DNA of 64,000 bases, taken from assembly GCF_900199725.1 (NCBI RefSeq), contig NZ_LT904904.1:1319377-1383376 (forward strand). The letters run 5' to 3'. Positions 58,540 through 64,000 of this stretch are shown piece after piece. The stretch comes from Cytobacillus massiliigabonensis. Lineage in GTDB: Bacteria; Bacillota; Bacilli; Bacillales; Cytobacillaceae. The notes under the pieces were generated by a model, which saw only the letters and a program-made list of their open reading frames with translations, did no database searches and was not told the DNA's origin. Every line of letters begins with the position of its first letter. Position 1 is the first letter of the stretch. A program made the position numbers and the translations under genes.

Positions 58540-58830
58540 ACAAGCGTTGACAGGGAAGAGTACAATAGCCATTTGCTTTTTAGAGAGGAAAACCATCAGC
58601 TGAAAGGTTTCTAAGCGATAACTATTGGAAGGTCGCCCTCGAGCTTCTTTCGCGAAAGGACTTTCGTCCAAGTAGTGAAAGACGGGAAATCCGTTATCTA
58701 TTTAAGAGTCAATCATTTCTTTAAGGAATGTCAGTGCCCTAGTGCTTCTGTTATTCTTATATGATTGAAAAAAAGGTGGTACCGCGAAGCAAACTCCATT
58801 CGTCCTTTTAAGGCGAATGGAGTTTTTTTA
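58540..58830 (+). promoter_or_regulatory. T-box riboswitch, valine type, of valS
   Basis: T-box sequence AAGGTGGTACCGCG at 58773-58786, then a terminator hairpin AACTCCATTCG / CGAATGGAGTT with a T run ending near 58830. The stem I stretch GGAAGGTCGCC places specifier GTC (Val) at 58632-58634, agreeing with the downstream gene. Confidence 0.94.
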
Positions 58831-58912
58831 TTTTCTGGTTTTGCACCAACAATATTATTTAACAGAACCATTTTTTAAACTGCTGCGATTTATGAATGAA
58901 AGGATGATCAAA

Positions 58913-61558
58913 ATGGAAACGAAGGAACTGACGATGCCGACGAAATATGATCCACAGGCAATAGAGCAAGGACGCTATGATTGGTGGCTAAAGGGAAAAT
59001 ATTTTGAGGCGAAGGATGACGAAAAGAAGGAGCCATATACGATTGTTATTCCACCGCCTAACGTAACTGGAAGATTGCATCTTGGGCATGCATGGGATAC
59101 GACCCTTCAAGATATTCTAACACGTATGAAGCGGATGCAAGGCTATGATGTATTGTGGCTGCCAGGCATGGACCATGCTGGTATTGCCACACAAGCTAAA
59201 GTAGAGGAAAAGCTTCGTAATGAAGGAAAGAGCCGCTATGACTTAGGCCGTGAAAAATTTGTTGAAGAAACATGGAAATGGAAAGAGGAATATGCTAGCC
59301 ATATCCGCCAACAATGGTCGAAGCTTGGTCTAGGGCTTGATTACAGCCGTGAGCGTTTTACGCTTGATGAAGGGCTATCCAAGGCTGTTCGTGAAGTATT
59401 TGTTTCCCTTTATAATAAAGGGCTAATCTACCGCGGTGAATATATCATTAACTGGGACCCGTCAACGAAAACTGCTCTCTCTGACATTGAGGTTATCCAT
59501 AAAGATGTACAGGGTGCATTCTATCATATGAGATACCCGCTTGCAGACGGGTCAGGACATATTGAGATTGCAACTACTCGTCCTGAGACAATGCTTGGCG
59601 ATACAGCTGTAGCTGTTCACCCTGAAGATGAGCGTTATAAGCATTTAATTGGCAAAACAGTAAAGCTGCCAATTGTGGGACGCGAAATTCCAATTGTTGC
59701 TGATGATTATGTTGATATGGAGTTTGGTTCAGGTGCAGTGAAAATTACTCCTGCACATGACCCGAATGACTTCGAAATCGGAAACCGCCACAATCTTGAA
59801 CGTGTTCTTGTTATGAATGAAGATGGAACGATGAATGCAAAGGCTGATAAGTACCAAGGGATGGATCGTTTCGAATGCCGCAAGCAGATTGTTAAAGATC
59901 TGCAGGAGCAAGGTGTACTATTTAAAATTGAAGAGCATATGCATTCGGTTGGCCACTCTGAACGAAGCGGTGCGGTAGTTGAACCATATCTATCCACTCA
60001 ATGGTTTGTAAAAATGCAGCCATTAGCCGATGAAGCCATTGCCCTTCAGGCGAAAGAAAATAAAGTAAACTTTGTTCCAAACCGTTTTGAAAATACGTAT
60101 CTCCGCTGGATGGAGAATATCCGTGACTGGTGTATCTCACGTCAGCTTTGGTGGGGACACCGTATTCCAGCTTGGTACCATAAGGAAACAGGTGAGGTTT
60201 TCGTTGGCCATGAAGCACCAGCAGATATCGAAAACTGGGAGCAGGATAAGGATGTTTTAGACACTTGGTTCAGTTCTGCTCTATGGCCATTCTCGACAAT
60301 GGGCTGGCCAGATACAGAGTCTGCTGATTATAAGCGCTATTATCCAACGGCAGCTCTTGTTACAGGATATGATATTATCTTCTTCTGGGTATCAAGAATG
60401 ATTTTCCAAGGGCTTGAATTTACAGGTGAACGTCCATTTAATGATGTACTTATTCATGGGCTCGTTCGTGATGCTGAAGGCCGCAAGATGAGTAAGTCAC
60501 TTGGCAATGGTGTTGATCCAATGGATGTCATTGATAAATACGGTGCGGATTCACTTCGCTACTTCTTATCAACAGGAAGCTCACCAGGTCAGGATTTACG
60601 ATTCAGCATGGAGAAGGTTGAAGCGACTTGGAACTTTGCGAATAAAATTTGGAATGCATCCCGTTTTGCATTAATGAATATGAACGGCTTAACCTATGAA
60701 GAAATTGATCTAAGCGGAGAAAAATCAGTGGCTGATAAATGGATCTTAACTCGTTTGAATGAAACGATTGAAACCGTAACAAGACTATCAGACCGCTATG
60801 AATTCGGTGAAGTTGGCCGTATTCTTTATAACTTCATTTGGGACGATTTCTGTGACTGGTATATTGAAATGGCTAAGCTTCCTCTATACGGAGAAGACGA
60901 AGCAGCAAAGAAAACAACTCGTTCTATTTTGGCTTATGTACTAGATAATACAATGAGATTGCTGCATCCGTTCATGCCTTTCATTACCGAGGAAATTTGG
61001 CAAAACCTTCCTCACTTAGGCAAATCGATTACAACAGCTGCATGGCCAAATGTGAATCCTGAATTCACGGATGAGAAGGCTGCTGATGAAATGAAGCTAT
61101 TAGTTGAAATCATCCGCTCCGTTCGCAATAGCCGTGCGGAAGTGAACACACCAATGAGTAAAAAGATTAAGATGATTTTAAAAGCAAAAGATGAAGCGAT
61201 TCTGAGCACATTAGAAAGCAATCGCGGCTATATTGAGCGTTTCTGCAATCCAGAGGAATTAATCCTAGCAACGGATGTTGAAACCCCTGAAAAAGCGATG
61301 ACAGCGGTTGTAACTGGTGCAGAAATTATTCTCCCACTTGAGGGCTTAATCAATATTGAAGAAGAAATTGCCCGCCTAGAAAAAGAATGGGATAAACTGA
61401 ACAAAGAAGTAGAGCGTGTTCAAAAGAAATTGAGTAATGAGGGCTTTGTTAAAAAGGCACCTGAAAAAGTTATTGAAGAAGAAAAAGCGAAAGAGCTCGA
61501 CTATAGTGAGAAGCGAGCGGCTGTTGAAGCGCGAATAAAAGAATTAAAAGGCGAATAG
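58913..61558 (+). CDS. valS: Valyl-tRNA synthetase
   Basis: Class I synthetase charging tRNA-Val, with an editing domain. 881 residues from the ATG at 58913 (AAAGGATGAT upstream); the open frame reaches 58817 inside the T-box terminator region and is not used. HIGH appears in GRLHLGHAW near residue 52. The CP1 editing domain has [13 protein letters not shown] and [25 protein letters not shown] appears in [11 protein letters not shown] near residue 524. A C-terminal coiled coil ([20 protein letters not shown]) follows. Regulated by the T-box. Confidence 0.97.
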   Translation: METKELTMPTKYDPQAIEQGRYDWWLKGKYFEAKDDEKKEPYTIVIPPPNVTGRLHLGHAWDTTLQDILTRMKRMQGYDVLWLPGMDHAGIATQAKVEEKLRNEGKSRYDLGREKFVEETWKWKEEYASHIRQQWSKLGLGLDYSRERFTLDEGLSKAVREVFVSLYNKGLIYRGEYIINWDPSTKTALSDIEVIHKDVQGAFYHMRYPLADGSGHIEIATTRPETMLGDTAVAVHPEDERYKHLIGKTVKLPIVGREIPIVADDYVDMEFGSGAVKITPAHDPNDFEIGNRHNLERVLVMNEDGTMNAKADKYQGMDRFECRKQIVKDLQEQGVLFKIEEHMHSVGHSERSGAVVEPYLSTQWFVKMQPLADEAIALQAKENKVNFVPNRFENTYLRWMENIRDWCISRQLWWGHRIPAWYHKETGEVFVGHEAPADIENWEQDKDVLDTWFSSALWPFSTMGWPDTESADYKRYYPTAALVTGYDIIFFWVSRMIFQGLEFTGERPFNDVLIHGLVRDAEGRKMSKSLGNGVDPMDVIDKYGADSLRYFLSTGSSPGQDLRFSMEKVEATWNFANKIWNASRFALMNMNGLTYEEIDLSGEKSVADKWILTRLNETIETVTRLSDRYEFGEVGRILYNFIWDDFCDWYIEMAKLPLYGEDEAAKKTTRSILAYVLDNTMRLLHPFMPFITEEIWQNLPHLGKSITTAAWPNVNPEFTDEKAADEMKLLVEIIRSVRNSRAEVNTPMSKKIKMILKAKDEAILSTLESNRGYIERFCNPEELILATDVETPEKAMTAVVTGAEIILPLEGLINIEEEIARLEKEWDKLNKEVERVQKKLSNEGFVKKAPEKVIEEEKAKELDYSEKRAAVEARIKELKGE

Positions 61559-61571
61559 CAAAAGTATTTGA

Positions 61572-61605
61572 AGGCGAATCCAAACTAGATTGGATTCGTC
61601 TTCCT
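61572..61605 (+). terminator. Hairpin between valS and folC
   Basis: GGCGAATCCAA / TTGGATTCGTC stem with an ACTAGA loop, then TTCCT; the short T run suggests partial termination. Confidence 0.65.
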
Positions 61606-61628
61606 ATGTGTAGTTAGGAGGGGCTAAC

Positions 61629-62936
61629 ATGTTTAATACATATGAGGAAGCAGTTAATTGGATACACTCTCGCTTAAGACTTGGTGTGAAACCAGGATTG
61701 AAAAGAATGGAATGGATGATGGAGAAGCTGGGGCATCCTGAAAGACGAATGAAGTCGATCCATATTGGTGGAACAAATGGAAAGGGTTCAACATTAACAT
61801 ATCTTCGCCATATTCTTCAGGAATCTGGCTGTTCCGTAGGGACTTTTACCTCACCATATTTCGAGCAGTTTAATGAAAGAATTGCATGGAATGGGGTTCC
61901 GATTAAAGACGAGGATATTGTACGGCTTGCAAATGATATTTACCCGCTTTCCGTTGAACTGGAAGCGACTGATCTTGGAGGTCCAACAGAATTTGAAATC
62001 ATCACAGCGATGGCGATGCAGTATTTTGGACATGTACAGCCGGTTGATATTGTTTTATTTGAGGTTGGGTTAGGCGGAAGATTCGATTCCACTAATATCA
62101 TCTTTCCGATCCTATCCATTATTACAAATATCGGCTTAGATCATACAGGCATACTTGGATCTACACATGCAGAAATCGCTTTTGAAAAAGCAGGTATTAT
62201 TAAACCGGGAACGAACATCATTACGGCAGTAAAGCAAGAAGAAGCTAAGAAAGTGATTGAAAATAAGGCACTTGAAATGAAGGCACCATTGTATTCTCTT
62301 GGCAGCCAGTTTTCTATTGAAGATCATCACTCAACAGCAACTGGGGAACTATTTTCGCAAGAAACACCTTTTCGTAAATGGAGTAATTTAGAGATCTCTA
62401 TGGCAGGAAACCACCAAACAGAAAATGCCTCTTTAGCGATAATGGCGGTGGAGCTATTAAATAAATATTATTCTTTCTTAATAGAGGACGAGCATATTTA
62501 TTCAGGTTTAAAAAAGGCATACTGGCCAGGCCGTTTTGAAACGATTTCGATGGATCCATTAATTATTATTGATGGGGCTCATAATGAAGAAGGAATCACA
62601 GCGTTAGTAAATGAATTGAACAAGCGCTATTCGGATAAAAAAATCAGAATCATCTTTACAGCTCTATCTGATAAAAAATTGGATAAGATGATCCTAAATT
62701 TAGACACGGCTGCAGATAAAATCACCTTTGTAAGCTTTGATTTTCCGAGAGCAGCAAATGCAGAAGCGTTATTCAACATAAGTCAAAATGACAATAAATA
62801 TTGCACAAATGATTGGAAAGCAGCAGTTGATGAGGAGATCCGCACCCTTCAAAAAGATGAAATCCTCATTATTACAGGGTCACTTTACTTTCTGTCTGAG
62901 GCAAAGCCGTATTTGTTAGAAGTTGTAAATAGGTAA
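61629..62936 (+). CDS. folC: Folylpolyglutamate synthase / dihydrofolate synthase
   Basis: ATP-dependent ligase adding glutamate to folates. 435 residues of the Mur-ligase fold. P-loop HIGGTNGKGSTLTYLRHI near residue 47, TSPYFEQFNERIAWNG near residue 75, EVGLGGRFDSTNI near residue 145, NIGLDHTGILGSTHAEIAFE near residue 180, and the C-terminal IIIDGAHNEEGI. Ribosome binding site TTAGGAGGGG. It follows valS as in B. subtilis. Confidence 0.96.
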   Translation: MFNTYEEAVNWIHSRLRLGVKPGLKRMEWMMEKLGHPERRMKSIHIGGTNGKGSTLTYLRHILQESGCSVGTFTSPYFEQFNERIAWNGVPIKDEDIVRLANDIYPLSVELEATDLGGPTEFEIITAMAMQYFGHVQPVDIVLFEVGLGGRFDSTNIIFPILSIITNIGLDHTGILGSTHAEIAFEKAGIIKPGTNIITAVKQEEAKKVIENKALEMKAPLYSLGSQFSIEDHHSTATGELFSQETPFRKWSNLEISMAGNHQTENASLAIMAVELLNKYYSFLIEDEHIYSGLKKAYWPGRFETISMDPLIIIDGAHNEEGITALVNELNKRYSDKKIRIIFTALSDKKLDKMILNLDTAADKITFVSFDFPRAANAEALFNISQNDNKYCTNDWKAAVDEEIRTLQKDEILIITGSLYFLSEAKPYLLEVVNR

Positions 62937-62953
62937 TTTTATGAAGGATTCAT

Positions 62954-62982
62954 GTGACAATTGATTGAAAATTTGATACGAT
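62954..62982 (+). promoter_or_regulatory. Likely promoter of the GAF membrane protein gene
   Basis: GTGACA, a 17-bp spacer and TACGAT, about 48 bases before the start codon. Confidence 0.5.
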
Positions 62983-63030
62983 GTTCATGTTATATGACTT
63001 ATTACCTATAAATGTGAGAGGGGGATATAT

Positions 63031-64000
63031 ATGGTAAGTGGAGCAAAGAAATGGATTATATGGTTGCTTTGGCTGGTCATTTTTCCATTAGGCTTATGGT
63101 TTACTTTCCAAACATATCCTCCATATATTTCTGGACAGGAAATAGATGTTTTTATTTATTTACTGTTGGCTATAGTTGTTGCAGCTACACCAATGGTCAT
63201 AAATGGAAGTCCGGTATTTTTAATTCAGTGGATATCATGGGCTGCTTTTTTAACATTTGGATTATTTGTTGAGCTAGTCATGGCACAAATAGCATTGATT
63301 GTATTATTTATCAGAGTTAAACTTCCGCGGAATGCTTTTTTTCGGCTTCCATTGAATTCGCTGATGTTTTTCCTCGTTTCATTACTAAGCGGTGTTTTTT
63401 ATTATTCCTTAGGAGGAAATACGGGAGTAAGCTTAAGCGAAGTTAAAATGACCTTTTGGCTAGTTGTTACTTATCCTGTACTCTACTATTTTCTCAATCA
63501 CTTCATCATCATTATTATTAATTTTGCAGTCTACAATAATAAAAAGAAGATTTTTGGCAAGGACTTCATCTGGGAGACGGTAACGACTCTCATTACCTTT
63601 CCAATTGGTTTTGTCCTTTATATATTGTATACAGAGGTAGGTCTCATCGCATTACTATTTGTGGGTGTTCCATTCGCAAGCCTATCAATCATATTAAATC
63701 TTTATTATTCAAGTGACAAAATTAATACATACTTGCAAAAAGCAACAGAAATTGGTCATCAGCTTGCAGAAAAACTTGTTGTGAATGAGGTAATCAATTT
63801 ATTTATTGAAAAGATTACAAAAATGCTTACAGTTGATTACGCTTACATTCTAGATGTTGTCGATGAGAATGAGTTACAGCTGCTGCGATGTATTGAGAAC
63901 GGGAAAGAAAAATCGGCTAATATTCGCCCGCTAAAGAAAAATGAAGGAATTAGCGGCCTTGTTTGGGATAAAGGGGAAGCGATGCTTTTTCACACGAAAA
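63031..64000 (+). CDS. Membrane-anchored GAF-domain signalling protein, 5' part
   Basis: The reading frame opens at the ATG at 63031 (GAGAGGGGGA upstream) and is still open at the window end, so at least 323 residues are present and the C terminus is missing. The first ~235 residues are membrane: about seven to eight hydrophobic segments (WIIWLLWLVIFPLGLW, VFIYLLLAIVVAATPMVI, FFLVSLLSGVFYYSLGG and others). After YYSSDKINTYLQKATEIGHQ a GAF-like domain begins (VDYAYILDVVDENELQLLRC; ISGLVWDKGEAMLF). Such proteins often end in GGDEF, which would make it a diguanylate cyclase; that part is outside the window. Confidence 0.75.
   Translation, partial: MVSGAKKWIIWLLWLVIFPLGLWFTFQTYPPYISGQEIDVFIYLLLAIVVAATPMVINGSPVFLIQWISWAAFLTFGLFVELVMAQIALIVLFIRVKLPRNAFFRLPLNSLMFFLVSLLSGVFYYSLGGNTGVSLSEVKMTFWLVVTYPVLYYFLNHFIIIIINFAVYNNKKKIFGKDFIWETVTTLITFPIGFVLYILYTEVGLIALLFVGVPFASLSIILNLYYSSDKINTYLQKATEIGHQLAEKLVVNEVINLFIEKITKMLTVDYAYILDVVDENELQLLRCIENGKEKSANIRPLKKNEGISGLVWDKGEAMLFHTK

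Overview
The window is chromosomal DNA from a low-GC, endospore-forming Bacillaceae bacterium; the genus cannot be fixed from the sequence alone. The backbone follows the Bacillus subtilis order around sdh-gerE-racE-gerM-rph-ilv/leu-tig-clpX-lon-hem-valS-folC almost gene for gene. Spore genes (gerE, gerM, spoVID, ysxE), purine-rich ribosome binding sites and frequent TTG/GTG starts fit this. Many starts were moved inward from the longest open frame to the codon that has a proper ribosome binding site.

Layout. 0.3-3.6 kb: succinate dehydrogenase operon sdhCAB. 3.6-3.8 kb: an AT-rich array of about eleven 20-bp units. 3.9-11.8 kb: acyl-CoA thioesterase, gerE with a good sigma-K promoter, a MarR regulator, racE, a long recQ, gerM, rph, rdgB and a YfcE-type phosphoesterase. 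11.8-12.05 kb: a strong promoter, tRNA-Arg(UCU) and terminator.

12.4-27.3 kb is an accessory island between the tRNA and the ilv-leu leader. It starts with a GC-rich NAD/ADP-ribose module (an internally deleted nadR-like pseudogene, an NrtR-like Nudix regulator and a NADAR protein). It continues with a row of orphan, immunity-type genes (two ankyrin proteins, YwqG/DUF1963-like, Suppressor-of-fused-like, TPR-SUKH and several unrecognised acidic proteins). Between them lie at least eight decayed gene fragments. No toxin, transposase or integrase is visible. The best reading is a heterogeneous polyimmunity locus, that is, a stockpile of antidote genes without their toxins.

27.4-36.3 kb: ilvB-ilvH-ilvC-leuA-leuB-leuC-leuD, preceded by a near-perfect CcpA cre site, a CodY-like box, a sigma-A promoter and a leucine T-box. 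36.4-45.5 kb: proteostasis genes ysoA-tig-clpX-lonB-lonA-engB. 45.8-48.1 kb: a polar amino acid ABC transporter. 48.1-55.3 kb: ysxD-like gene (reverse strand) and hemAXCDB-hemL for 5-aminolevulinate and uroporphyrinogen III synthesis; a small dispersed repeat lies between hemB and hemL. 55.3-55.55 kb: a second 20-bp-period array of the same family. 55.7-58.3 kb: spoVID, ysxE and a small membrane protein gene. 58.5-64 kb: valine T-box, valS, folC and the 5' part of a membrane/GAF signalling protein cut by the window end.

The most noteworthy signals are the two period-20 arrays centred on TTTGC(A/G)AA, the decaying polyimmunity island, the broken NAD module with its candidate operator, and several regulatory sites readable from sequence (sigma-K, cre/CodY/T-box, a FadR/TetR-like palindrome and a possible CtsR box before clpX).
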